Source: CAYVTV01 sp964563105 (lineage in GTDB: Bacteria; Bacteroidota; Bacteroidia; Bacteroidales; GCA-2748055). Taken from it: a stretch of 64,000 nucleotides of DNA. Below the pieces are notes generated by a model. The model was not told where the DNA came from. It saw only the letters and a program-made list of their open reading frames with translations, and did not search any database. Below are positions 1 to 8,583 of this stretch, piece by piece (positions within the stretch are counted from its first letter, which is position 1; every line of letters begins with the position of its first letter). Made by a program: the position numbers and the translations under genes. The stretch covers positions 1 through 64,000 of the forward strand of contig CAZLXM010000007.1 of NCBI GenBank assembly GCA_964563105.1, given 5' to 3'.

Positions 1-1269
1 GCCTATGGATTAAGGGCATGGTATAATTTTGAACTCTTAAAAAGGCATGGTGGTAAAGCCAGTGATGGTTCACTGAAAGGAATTATACTTATGGACAAGC
101 CATTGACAAAAGATTCCAATTGGTCAATAGCCCGCAGTTCTTTTGATGATTGTGTTCAGGCAATATATACTGACATTGATCGTGGTATTTCAATGCTTCC
201 ATTTGATTATGAAGATACATCTGATGTTGATTCAACCAGAGTTTTAGGAAAGTGGAACAAAGGTCGTATCAATGGCAGGATTTTAACAGCTTTGAAAGCC
301 CGGATTGCCCTGTTTGTTGCCAGTCAGGCATTTTCTCCCAGCACAGCAAAATGGGAAGCTGCTGCTGATGCAGCTGCTATTTTATTAAAAAATATAGGAG
401 GTGTTTCAGGATTGGCTGCAGCAGGAAGGACATTCTATCTTACCAATAATAATGCTGATATAATCTGGAGAAGAGATGTACAGCAAATCAATTCCTGGGA
501 AAGAGATAATTTCCCACCATCACTTTTTGGTAATGGAAGGACCAATCCAAGTCAGAATCTGGTAGACGCATTTCCTATGATTAATGGTTATCCTGTCAAT
601 AATGCTGCCAGTGGATATAATCCTTCTGAACCATATAAAGACAGAGACCCCAGATTAACACACTATATTGTATATAGTGGTAGTAAGATTGGTTCAGCAA
701 CCATAAATACAAATACCGAAGATCCTTCCAATGGCCTTAACAGTCTGATTACTTCCACCCGGACAGGTTATTATCTTAAAAAACTTTTAAGGGATAATGT
801 GAACCTTGCACCGAATATTGACCTCAGACAGGAGCATTTCTATACTCTTCTGAGATATACCGAATTATTCCTTAATTATGCCGAAGCTGCAAATGAAGCA
901 TGGGGACCTACCGGTGATCCCAGAGGAAACGGGTTTAATGCGAGCACTATTATTGCAGCAATAAGAGCGAGAGCCGGAATAACCCAGCCCGATGAATATC
1001 TTGGTACAGTTAACAGTCAGGCTGATATGCGTCAATTGATACGAAATGAAAGACGTATTGAATTGTGTTTTGAAGGATTCAGATTCTGGGACCTTCGTCG
1101 CTGGGACCTTCCCCTGGATGAGAAGGTTAAGGGTATGTCGATTACTAATAATGTATATACAGTAATTGATGTTGAAGAAAGGTCTTATAAGAGTTATATG
1201 AAATATGGCCCAATACCTTACTTTGAAATTTTGAAAAATAAGAGTCTGGTTCAAAATGAAGGCTGGTAG
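1..1269 (+). CDS. SusD/RagB-family outer-membrane glycan-binding protein (5' truncated by window edge)
   Basis: The reading frame is open from base 1, so the gene begins upstream of the window; about 422 C-terminal residues are visible. The first residues contain an LRAWYNFELLKRHGG stretch, typical of the SusD TPR region, and the C-terminal part carries the RNERRIELCFEGFRFWDLRRW signature block, which is diagnostic of SusD/RagB proteins. SusD proteins are surface lipoproteins that cap a SusC TonB-dependent transporter and capture oligosaccharides. The signal peptide, lipobox and the expected susC partner lie outside the window. The next gene is a typical SusD-linked lipoprotein. The substrate cannot be read from the sequence; the nearby lyases only suggest a glycosaminoglycan or other uronic-acid glycan. 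Confidence 0.93.
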   Translation, partial: AYGLRAWYNFELLKRHGGKASDGSLKGIILMDKPLTKDSNWSIARSSFDDCVQAIYTDIDRGISMLPFDYEDTSDVDSTRVLGKWNKGRINGRILTALKARIALFVASQAFSPSTAKWEAAADAAAILLKNIGGVSGLAAAGRTFYLTNNNADIIWRRDVQQINSWERDNFPPSLFGNGRTNPSQNLVDAFPMINGYPVNNAASGYNPSEPYKDRDPRLTHYIVYSGSKIGSATINTNTEDPSNGLNSLITSTRTGYYLKKLLRDNVNLAPNIDLRQEHFYTLLRYTELFLNYAEAANEAWGPTGDPRGNGFNASTIIAAIRARAGITQPDEYLGTVNSQADMRQLIRNERRIELCFEGFRFWDLRRWDLPLDEKVKGMSITNNVYTVIDVEERSYKSYMKYGPIPYFEILKNKSLVQNEGW

Positions 1270-1297
1270 AATTTTTTTAACAAAAAATATTTGTAAA

Positions 1298-2320
1298 ATG
1301 AAAAATATAAGCATTTTATTTATTTCAATATTTATGGTGGGATTGTTCTCTTGTCAGAATGAAAAATGGGAATTTGATGATTTTGACTATTCCACTGTAT
1401 ATTTCCCTTACCAGTATCCAGTCAGGACTTTGGTATTGGGCGATTATGAAACAGGCGACAACAGCAATGACAATAACTTGAAATTTGTTGTTTCTGCTGC
1501 TATTGGCGGGATGTATGAGAATAAAGAAAACAGGACGGTAAATTATGAGCTTGCACCGGCACTTGCACAAAATGTCAGAACCACAACAAGTGATACTTTA
1601 ACAATACTTCCCTCTAACTATTATACTTTGACTCCTCTTAATCAGATCATTATTCCTAAGGGGAAATTTAGCGGAGGTGTTGAAGTACAATTAACCGAGG
1701 ATTTTCTTAATGATCCCAGGGCTCATACAAGGCGTTATGTTTTACCATTGAAGATTACTTCAAGCTCTCTTGATAGTGTATTAAGCGGTAAACCCGGCAC
1801 TGATAATCCTGATCCGAGGGTTGCTGCAGATTGGGATATTGTTCCAAAAAATTTCACATTGTTTGGAATTAAATATATTAATGCCTATCATGGAAAGTAT
1901 TTACACAGAGGGCAGTCTGTTATTAAGAATGCTGCAAATGAAACCTTGCAGACCAATGTTTATCGTAAGCCATATGTTGAACAGGATGAAATATGGACAT
2001 TGGCAACTGTTGGCAGGAATACTGTATCTGTTACCGGTGTTATACGGCAAACTCCTGCAAGCCCGGGTAATTTTACCATGAAATTAACCTTTGATAATAA
2101 TGGTAACTGTACAATAGTAAATGATCCTGCATCGGCTTTTGCTGTTACAGGAAGCGGAAAATTTCTGAAGAATGCTGATAGCTGGGGTAATAAGCCCAGA
2201 AATGCAATCTATATCAACTATCAGATTACCGTTGGTTCAGAAACTCATTTTGCTACAGACACCCTTGTTATAAGAGACAGGGATGTAAGATTTGAAGTGT
2301 TTACACCCGTTATTTATTAA
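1298..2320 (+). CDS. SusD-linked surface lipoprotein, DUF1735/DUF5627 type
   Basis: This 340-residue protein starts with a lipoprotein signal (MKNISILFISIFMVGLFSC; lipid cysteine at residue 19). I chose the ATG at 1298 rather than the in-frame ATG at 1256, because the earlier start overlaps the susD end and would bury the signal peptide behind 14 charged residues. The N-terminal part (KWEFDDFDYSTVYFPYQYP, then a beta-rich stretch) resembles the BT_3987-like DUF1735 domain, and the C-terminal half resembles DUF5627. Such proteins commonly follow susD in polysaccharide utilization loci and are thought to act as surface glycan-binding proteins. The family assignment is by recognition of pattern; the glycan is unknown. 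A hairpin lies just after the stop. Confidence 0.8.
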   Translation: MKNISILFISIFMVGLFSCQNEKWEFDDFDYSTVYFPYQYPVRTLVLGDYETGDNSNDNNLKFVVSAAIGGMYENKENRTVNYELAPALAQNVRTTTSDTLTILPSNYYTLTPLNQIIIPKGKFSGGVEVQLTEDFLNDPRAHTRRYVLPLKITSSSLDSVLSGKPGTDNPDPRVAADWDIVPKNFTLFGIKYINAYHGKYLHRGQSVIKNAANETLQTNVYRKPYVEQDEIWTLATVGRNTVSVTGVIRQTPASPGNFTMKLTFDNNGNCTIVNDPASAFAVTGSGKFLKNADSWGNKPRNAIYINYQITVGSETHFATDTLVIRDRDVRFEVFTPVIY

Positions 2321-2368
2321 AATATTTTTTGATTTTCATAAAATTTATTTTAGTAAATATTGATTCTT

Positions 2369-2407
2369 TGAACAAATAAGCCTGCTAAATGCGGGCTTAT
2401 TTGTTCA
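2369..2407 (+). terminator. Strong hairpin after the susD-lipoprotein unit
   Basis: A perfect 14-bp inverted repeat (2369-2382 pairing with 2394-2407, TGAACAAATAAGCC arm) closes an 11-nt loop, 49 bases after the lipoprotein stop. There is no clear T-run after it, so it may be a transcript-stabilising hairpin rather than a classical intrinsic terminator. It separates the susD unit from the nitrilase gene. Confidence 0.6.
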
Positions 2408-2479
2408 TCATGCAAATAAAGATTATAGTTGTATTTATTTAGTAAGTAATTTAGCTTAATTGTTAAGGAGTAGTTAAGT

Positions 2480-3529
2480 ATGAAAAAAAGTGATAATTAT
2501 TCAAGACGAAATTTTTTGAAAAAGTCGGGAGCAGGTGCCGGATTGATCGGATTAGGCAATTTTTCAACTAATTTAAGCACTATTGGATCAGAAAAAGTTC
2601 ATAATAACATTAGGCTTGAAAAAAGATCTCCAAGAGTGGTCAGGGTCCTGACCGTATCAAAGACTGGTACCAGTTTCTCAGCAGTGCCTTTTGGAAGAAA
2701 TGAAGTTGTTCAGGGGGTTATTGATCGTATCAGGTTGGCAAGTGTTTATAAACCTGATATTATTAGTATTTTTGAGCTTTTTAATGGCGCTCCTCCATCC
2801 GAAGCTCAGGAAGTTCCCGGTCCACTCACTAATACTATGGCTGAACTGGCAAAAGAACTAAATAGTTATATTATTTGTCCTTTGCATACAAAAGCAGGTT
2901 CAAAAGTTTACAATTCTGCTGTTCTTATTGACAGAGACGGATCAATATCCGGGCAATATAATAAATGCCATCCTGTTACAGGTGAAATTGCCGGAGGGGT
3001 TAGCCCTGGAGTCATTCCTCCTCCTGTTTTTAAAACTGATTTTGGTACAATCGGTATCCAGATATGTTTTGATGTAAACTGGATTGACAGATGGAAAGAA
3101 CTAAAAGATCAGGGTGCTGAGATTGTTTTCTGGCCTTCTGCCTATCCCGGTGGCAGAATGCTTCCTGCCTATGCCTGGATGTTCAAATACTACATTGTTA
3201 CTTCAACATGGCGTGACCCTGCTACTATCTATGATATGACCGGTGATATTATTGCCAGTAGCGGTTTATACGAACGCTGGGCTTTTGCTTCACTTAATAT
3301 GGAAAAAGCTTTTCTTGAAACAGTTACTGGTTATACTAACAGACTTAATGATGCAAAAAGAAAATATGGTTCCAAACTTATTATAAAATATTATCATGAT
3401 GAAGATTGGACCACTATAGAAAGTAATTCGCCGGATCTGTATATTAAAGATATATTGAAGGAATATGACCTTGTTCCCCATTGGGATTATATAAAAAATG
3501 AAGAAATAGAGCAGGCAAAATTCCGTTGA
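2480..3529 (+). CDS. Tat-exported carbon-nitrogen hydrolase (nitrilase superfamily)
   Basis: This 349-residue protein opens with a twin-arginine signal (SRRNFLKK followed by a glycine-rich hydrophobic segment). The mature part is a nitrilase-superfamily domain with the expected Glu-Lys-Cys triad: Glu99 (SIFEL), Lys162 (YNKCHP) and Cys196 (QICFDVNW). Members hydrolyse amides, carbamoyl groups or nitriles; the substrate is not deducible. Secretion is unusual for the superfamily, most of whose members are cytosolic. A Shine-Dalgarno-like AAGGAG sits 9 bases before the ATG, which is uncommon in this lineage. A paralogue with the same architecture lies at 19904-20935 beside the heparinases, so the function may be linked to the same glycan or its amide-linked groups. 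Confidence 0.85.
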   Translation: MKKSDNYSRRNFLKKSGAGAGLIGLGNFSTNLSTIGSEKVHNNIRLEKRSPRVVRVLTVSKTGTSFSAVPFGRNEVVQGVIDRIRLASVYKPDIISIFELFNGAPPSEAQEVPGPLTNTMAELAKELNSYIICPLHTKAGSKVYNSAVLIDRDGSISGQYNKCHPVTGEIAGGVSPGVIPPPVFKTDFGTIGIQICFDVNWIDRWKELKDQGAEIVFWPSAYPGGRMLPAYAWMFKYYIVTSTWRDPATIYDMTGDIIASSGLYERWAFASLNMEKAFLETVTGYTNRLNDAKRKYGSKLIIKYYHDEDWTTIESNSPDLYIKDILKEYDLVPHWDYIKNEEIEQAKFR

Positions 3530-3531
3530 TA

Positions 3532-3559
3532 TTTGTGAAATAATGTTCACTTAATTTTG
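3532..3559 (+). promoter_or_regulatory. Possible Bacteroidota promoter for the M14 peptidase gene
   Basis: A TAATTTTG box (3552-3559, matching TAnnTTTG) is preceded by TTTG at 3532-3535. The spacing of 16 is shorter than the usual 19-21, so this is tentative. Confidence 0.35.
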
Positions 3560-3658
3560 TGCAGCTATTTTTCATATTTATTGTTATTCTGTTTTTAGAT
3601 TGTTTATGTTTATTAATATTTGCTTTATCCTTTATTTTTCTAATTAAAATTTTTTACT

Positions 3659-4876
3659 ATGAAACATTTATTGATTTACATCTTATTAATTCCTTTATTG
3701 ATGTTTCTTAGCTGTACTTCTACAGATAAATCTGAACCCTTTACTTTTAAAATTCCTGCAGATTATCTTCTTGAGCCTGATGAAATTCCTGTATTCTGGA
3801 AAAACACTCTGGAAGAGGTGTCTGACATTCTGGAAAACACTGTTAAGCTTGGAGAAGTTAAGACAATAGGAACTTCCGCAGGTGGCAGACCAATTAAAGC
3901 AGTATTTTATGGCAGTCCACGTGAAGGTAAGGGCACTTCCACGTTCTCAGGTTCGCTTGGCTTTGGTGATGTCAGAGCCTATCGTGGTCCTGATCATGAT
4001 AAAACTGTATATTTGGGTATGTCGGCCGTTCATGGGTTTGAGCTGGAAGGCATTGTCGGGACTCTTAATCTGATTACTGTTCTTGAAACTGGTAAGGATC
4101 TGAGAGGAAAAGAATGGCCTGAAATTACTGAAGTTGCCGGGAAGGTTGATCGCCTTATAATAATACCCGTAATGAACCCTGACGGGCGCGCAAGAGTTCC
4201 TATAAAAATGGAGATACACAGGGGAAGTTCTAAAAATTATAAGATTAATGAATTCCTAAATACCGGTGGATATGAAGATGGGTCCATGATAGGCTGGCCA
4301 CAGGTTAAGGAGTTTATCCCGATGGATTTTACAAAATATGGATTTCCCGGAGGATATCCCAATGATGCAGGAGTAAATATCATGCATGATGATTTTTTTG
4401 GAGAGCGGCAACCTGAAACACAGGCACTGTTTGATCTTGTAGCAAAGGAAAAGCCCGATCTGATTTTTAATATGCATACAGGGGCACCCTTTCAAAACTA
4501 CTTCATCCGTATGCACCGGCCTTTTGCCGAACCTGCTCTGACTAAAGCTTTTGAGGCTCTATATACCTGGGTTCATTCAGCACTTGCATTGATGGGCTTG
4601 CAAAGCACAAATGACCCGGCTATTGAAGCAGATCTTTCAGATGTTTACCAGGGGGCATATAATCTTGATGCAGCTCTCAATTTACACTGCGGAGCATTGA
4701 GTGTGGTTATCGAATCACCAAATCATGGTTTTTCCGGTACTAACAGGGCTGGAGAAACAGTTTTACAAACTCCTGAAATGATCCTTGATGCTCAATTGGC
4801 ATGCCATCAGGAAGGAATGAAATTCCTTGCAGAAACGGGAGGCAGGTCAAAATGGACTCCCGCAAGAAAAAGATAA
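3659..4876 (+). CDS. M14 zinc carboxypeptidase-like lipoprotein
   Basis: This 405-residue lipoprotein (lipobox FLSC, lipid cysteine 19) has an M14 metallopeptidase fold. The zinc ligands are visible as the HGFE motif (His125, Glu128) and a later His273 (NMHTG), and the general base is likely Glu352 (VVIESPNHGF). An NPDGR motif at about 173-177 is the usual substrate-binding Asn/Arg region. M14 enzymes remove C-terminal residues or hydrolyse amide bonds; several subfamilies act on peptidoglycan-type or acyl-amino-acid substrates. The gene sits between the secreted nitrilase and a beta-helix protein, so an extracytoplasmic catabolic role is likely, though the substrate is unknown. Confidence 0.85.
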   Translation: MKHLLIYILLIPLLMFLSCTSTDKSEPFTFKIPADYLLEPDEIPVFWKNTLEEVSDILENTVKLGEVKTIGTSAGGRPIKAVFYGSPREGKGTSTFSGSLGFGDVRAYRGPDHDKTVYLGMSAVHGFELEGIVGTLNLITVLETGKDLRGKEWPEITEVAGKVDRLIIIPVMNPDGRARVPIKMEIHRGSSKNYKINEFLNTGGYEDGSMIGWPQVKEFIPMDFTKYGFPGGYPNDAGVNIMHDDFFGERQPETQALFDLVAKEKPDLIFNMHTGAPFQNYFIRMHRPFAEPALTKAFEALYTWVHSALALMGLQSTNDPAIEADLSDVYQGAYNLDAALNLHCGALSVVIESPNHGFSGTNRAGETVLQTPEMILDAQLACHQEGMKFLAETGGRSKWTPARKR

Positions 4877-4914
4877 AATAAGCTTCTTTATAAATAAAAT
4901 TAATTTAAATCAAA

Positions 4915-6648
4915 TTGAAAAATTTTCAAAAAATCCTTCTTTTAGTGATTTTTGCCGGTTTGAGGCTTATTTCCCATGCCGATGAAATAAGTTATGAAGA
5001 AAACAGAATTATTTTTGTAGATAATTCTTTATCAGCTAGTTGCGAGAAATATGACCTGAATACCAGGACTTGTGGAAAGGGTGATAATTTAGCATATACT
5101 GATCTTGAAACTGCCTGTTTGAATGCTATCCCCGGAGATCTTATTTTGATCAGAGAAGGAATATACAATGGCAGTAATAATAGAATTGTCCCCTTGAATT
5201 CCGGAATAAAGGAGAAAGAGATATATTTTAAAAATTATAATGGAGAAAAGGTTGTTATTACCTCTGTTGGAAGTGATTATGCTATATTTATTGAAGGGAA
5301 AGAATATATCACTATTGAAGGGCTTACTTTTACAGAAGTTTATGCTTTTGGGAGAATCATTGACTCAAACCATATTATATTAAGAAGGAATAATTTTCTT
5401 AATATGAATTCCAATCAATGGTTAGCTTTACATTTTGTTAACAGTAATTATAACAAGGTTTTGGATAATACCCTTTATAGCGTTGGTATGGGTAGCGGAA
5501 AGGACAATCTTCAGTTTGTTTATTCAAATCATAATTTAATAGAAGGAAACCGCATCGAAAGCATAGGTCACGTATTATGGGCAATAAAATGCGGCTGTTT
5601 TAATGTGGTAAGAAATAATTATTTCTATAATCATAATCAGAAAATAGCTGAGGTTTTTGATTGCAATGATGGTACTACATATACTGTCAGACATACGCAT
5701 GTGAATGCAACTAAATTTAATCTGATTGACAACAATATTTTTGCCTATACCGATAAAGACAGAAAAAGAGAGAGAGACGGGCGTCCGGGCGGTCCATATA
5801 ACGGAATACAATATGCCGGCCAGGATGGCATTATAAGAAGAAATGTTTTTTACAATAATTTGGGTGGAGGACTCGGCTTAACGACTTATTTTGATGAGGC
5901 TGAATATAATACCGGAAACAGGGTTTATAATAATCTCTTTTATAAAAACGGGCATGGAGCAATAGATATCTCAGGTTCAGCAAGATATAGTTTTTCAGAT
6001 AATATTTTGAAAAATAATATTCTTTATAAAAATTATTTTGCTAACTGGGATAATGTGTATGATATTTTAGGTTATTCTAAGATTGATGGAAAACCTTTAC
6101 AAATTCTGACATCAAGAAAAACGGCTGATTATCTTTTTGATAATAACAATATTTTTAATAATGTTAAAGAAGAAAATCACCTTATTGCCAGTCTTGGTGA
6201 ATATAAAACCCAGGATCCTGATGACAGGTCACTTCAATATTGGGAGAAGAATTATCCTGATATATTTAAAAATAATTTACAGGAGGATCCTTTATTTATT
6301 GATACTGAAAAAAATGATTTCAGGCTACGGGCTGAAAGTCCTATGATAGATAAAGGTACGTTTTTAACGAAAACAACTTCATCAGGATCCGGCACCAGGG
6401 TTCTTGTAGAGGATGTGCGTTATTTTTATGATGGCTATGATATTGAAGGTGAAACAGGTGATTTGATACAATTTGAAAAGGGGGGCAGGGCCAGGATTGT
6501 TTCCATAGATTATGAAGCAAATATTTTGATTTTAGATAGGAACCTGATTTGGGACAAAGCGCAGGGAATAAGTCTTTCTTATTTTGGAAATGCTCCTGAC
6601 CTGGGCCCTTATGAATTTACATCAGATCCGTCAGGTACGGGAGAATAA
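4915..6648 (+). CDS. Secreted right-handed parallel beta-helix protein (candidate polysaccharide lyase/hydrolase)
   Basis: This 577-residue protein starts at TTG (4915); no better ATG precedes the signal peptide (KNFQKILLLVIFAGLRLISHA). The body (about 60-420) is a succession of short Asn-rich beta-helix coils such as LRRNNFLNM, NLIEGNRIESIG and NVVRNNYFYN, the fold used by pectate, alginate and chondroitin lyases (PL1/PL6/PL9) and GH28. I could not find a catalytic signature that fixes the family, so PL6-like (chondroitinase B-type) activity is only a possibility suggested by the heparinases downstream. The C-terminal 90 residues form a separate beta-rich tail. It starts 38 bases after the M14 gene, probably in the same transcript, and converges on the DUF6057 gene. 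Confidence 0.75.
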   Translation: MKNFQKILLLVIFAGLRLISHADEISYEENRIIFVDNSLSASCEKYDLNTRTCGKGDNLAYTDLETACLNAIPGDLILIREGIYNGSNNRIVPLNSGIKEKEIYFKNYNGEKVVITSVGSDYAIFIEGKEYITIEGLTFTEVYAFGRIIDSNHIILRRNNFLNMNSNQWLALHFVNSNYNKVLDNTLYSVGMGSGKDNLQFVYSNHNLIEGNRIESIGHVLWAIKCGCFNVVRNNYFYNHNQKIAEVFDCNDGTTYTVRHTHVNATKFNLIDNNIFAYTDKDRKRERDGRPGGPYNGIQYAGQDGIIRRNVFYNNLGGGLGLTTYFDEAEYNTGNRVYNNLFYKNGHGAIDISGSARYSFSDNILKNNILYKNYFANWDNVYDILGYSKIDGKPLQILTSRKTADYLFDNNNIFNNVKEENHLIASLGEYKTQDPDDRSLQYWEKNYPDIFKNNLQEDPLFIDTEKNDFRLRAESPMIDKGTFLTKTTSSGSGTRVLVEDVRYFYDGYDIEGETGDLIQFEKGGRARIVSIDYEANILILDRNLIWDKAQGISLSYFGNAPDLGPYEFTSDPSGTGE

Positions 6649-6785
6649 TTATATAAAAGTTAATAAATCAGGATGTATTTTACTTTAGTTCTTTAAAAAT
6701 TAAGCCTGATCTGCTTATAAAATAATCCAAATTTTATTAAAACAAAAGATATATTAGTTTAGCAGGAGCAGTTGTTGATCAGATA

Positions 6786-8573
6786 TTAATTATAAAGAAC
6801 ATAATACCAGAAAGTATTTCCATATTTTTCCTGTAATATCTTTTTTGCTACGTTCAGGTCATTGTTGAATTGCTCAAATGTCCGGTAAAACTGTTGAAAA
6901 TTCCCCCTGATTTTTTTATTGATAGTTAGTTTGCCGAAAGGGCTTAATTCAGATTCCGGCAGTGCCTGATAAACACTTAATGCTTCTTGTACGTGTACAG
7001 GTAATTCATTATAATCAAATAATGTGAAATTAGGAATATCATTAATTACTGCCAAAAAATCTTTTTTTAGAAGTAAAAAAGCTAACTTATATTCAAAAGC
7101 ATGTTTATTAGGCGGATCATAGTTTAACATTGCTTCCAGATTAAGCAGTGGATTTTGAATATCAATAATAAAATCTTCTTTGATTTTAATTTTTTTCTTT
7201 TCCCCCAATTCAGGATGTGCATTTACTGCTTTGTCATCAAATAGCAATTTTTCAAATTCCAATGCTTCTTTATTATAAAACAATGTTTTTTTAAGCAGTG
7301 AAATATATTTTGCTGCCATATAGTAGTTCCCATTAATTAGTTCAGTTTTAATCAGCATTTTAATTCCCTGTGGAGTATATCCTTGCATTACCATATATTC
7401 AAAATTCCAGCGGTGGGCTTCATTAATTATTCCAATAGTATAATAAAAATAACCGCCTCTTTTAAGAATTTCGCCTATACGTTCCCATTGAAGGAATAGG
7501 GTACTGTTTTCAACACTTTGGGGAAAATGGAATAACATATCGTTAAGCTTTCCTCTCTCACAAAGTGCAATATTTACTAAATAGCTTGTTAATCTGTTGT
7601 TCGATGGATGCTTTATGTTATAAGCTATCAATTCATCCATTTTGTTGTTATAAAATAATTTTTCCGTATGAAAATAATGCTTCAGGTTTTTATCATATTT
7701 TGTAATACAAATGATCAGAGAAATAACAATTATAAATATTGAAGTAAAATAATTTTGAAACAAATTTTTGATTTTACTGCTTTTGCTAAATGCCGGAAAG
7801 AAATTGTTTAAGGCTAATGAAGTAATTATCAGTAACAGAAGAATACTAAAAGCCAATGTTTGATATCCAATATTTTGTATTGAAAAAGGGAAAATTAAAA
7901 GTTTACTGAGTGTTTGAAAAAAAAAGTATTCTTTTGAAAAATATATGTATAAAAAAGATATAAGCCAGAGGGCAATAACAACATAAATATCGTTTTTAAT
8001 AGCATTCTTTATTAAATATATTGAGATCATTATAAATAAAAGCCATGCAAAACTGCCTGTAAAAAAGAACCAAATGGGTGCAAAAATTACGATAAGCCAT
8101 TTACATCCTTTTTTTAAAAATTTTATTATTAAATAAAAGATCAGTAATTGAAGAAATATTCCTATTGTATTGTAGATCAAAAATTGATAATTGGTATGCA
8201 GATAAAATAAAATACCTCCTGAAAGGAAGGGCAGGATAAATGAATTGCTTCCTCTGGAAATCAGATATATTTTATCGATTATAAAAACTGTTACAATAAT
8301 AAATAATGAAATAATTATTGAACCAATAAAATGATAATAAAAAAAAGAAGAGATAAAATTGCCAATATAGATTAATAATTTCCCCGGTGCATTTAAATGA
8401 TCAGTAAAGAAGTTACGGTTTGTTATAAAAAGAGATATGTTTTCCTGATAAAAGAAAATATAATCTGTCATTAAATAAAAGAAGAAAAATAAGATCAGGA
8501 AAAATCCCGGGTAAACTAATAAACGACATAGTGTAAAAGTATCAGGTTTATGTTTTAATATATTTGCAGGCAT
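6786..8573 (-). CDS. DUF6057-family polytopic membrane protein, copy A
   Basis: This 595-residue protein has a hydrophobic first half with roughly eight to ten membrane segments (about 16-310), then a soluble region (about 320-595) rich in helices and starting near KHYFHTEKLFYNNKMDELI. It matches the Bacteroidota family DUF6057, whose biochemical function is not known to me. It lies 10 bases after the CxxCH/PD40 lipoprotein gene, so the two are co-transcribed. A full-length paralogue is at 23553-25340, again directly after a CxxCH/PD40 gene, which shows that the pair is a conserved unit. The soluble C-terminal half is more strongly conserved between the copies than the membrane half, suggesting that it carries the functional site. 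Confidence 0.75.
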   Translation of the reverse strand: MPANILKHKPDTFTLCRLLVYPGFFLILFFFFYLMTDYIFFYQENISLFITNRNFFTDHLNAPGKLLIYIGNFISSFFYYHFIGSIIISLFIIVTVFIIDKIYLISRGSNSFILPFLSGGILFYLHTNYQFLIYNTIGIFLQLLIFYLIIKFLKKGCKWLIVIFAPIWFFFTGSFAWLLFIMISIYLIKNAIKNDIYVVIALWLISFLYIYFSKEYFFFQTLSKLLIFPFSIQNIGYQTLAFSILLLLIITSLALNNFFPAFSKSSKIKNLFQNYFTSIFIIVISLIICITKYDKNLKHYFHTEKLFYNNKMDELIAYNIKHPSNNRLTSYLVNIALCERGKLNDMLFHFPQSVENSTLFLQWERIGEILKRGGYFYYTIGIINEAHRWNFEYMVMQGYTPQGIKMLIKTELINGNYYMAAKYISLLKKTLFYNKEALEFEKLLFDDKAVNAHPELGEKKKIKIKEDFIIDIQNPLLNLEAMLNYDPPNKHAFEYKLAFLLLKKDFLAVINDIPNFTLFDYNELPVHVQEALSVYQALPESELSPFGKLTINKKIRGNFQQFYRTFEQFNNDLNVAKKILQEKYGNTFWYYVLYN

Positions 8574-8583
8574 GGCAGAACTA

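Noticed and set aside
865..1314. 149-codon open frame on the minus strand inside the SusD gene
   Set aside because: It overlaps a clear SusD coding frame, has no recognisable protein features and is an antisense shadow.
4915..6648. Calling the beta-helix protein chondroitinase B (PL6)
   Set aside because: The fold fits, but the catalytic Lys/Arg pattern of PL6 could not be placed with confidence.
6667..6710. Inverted pair ATCAGG/CCTGAT between the beta-helix and DUF6057 genes as a terminator
   Set aside because: Six base pairs with a loop of about 32 bases and no T-run are too weak.
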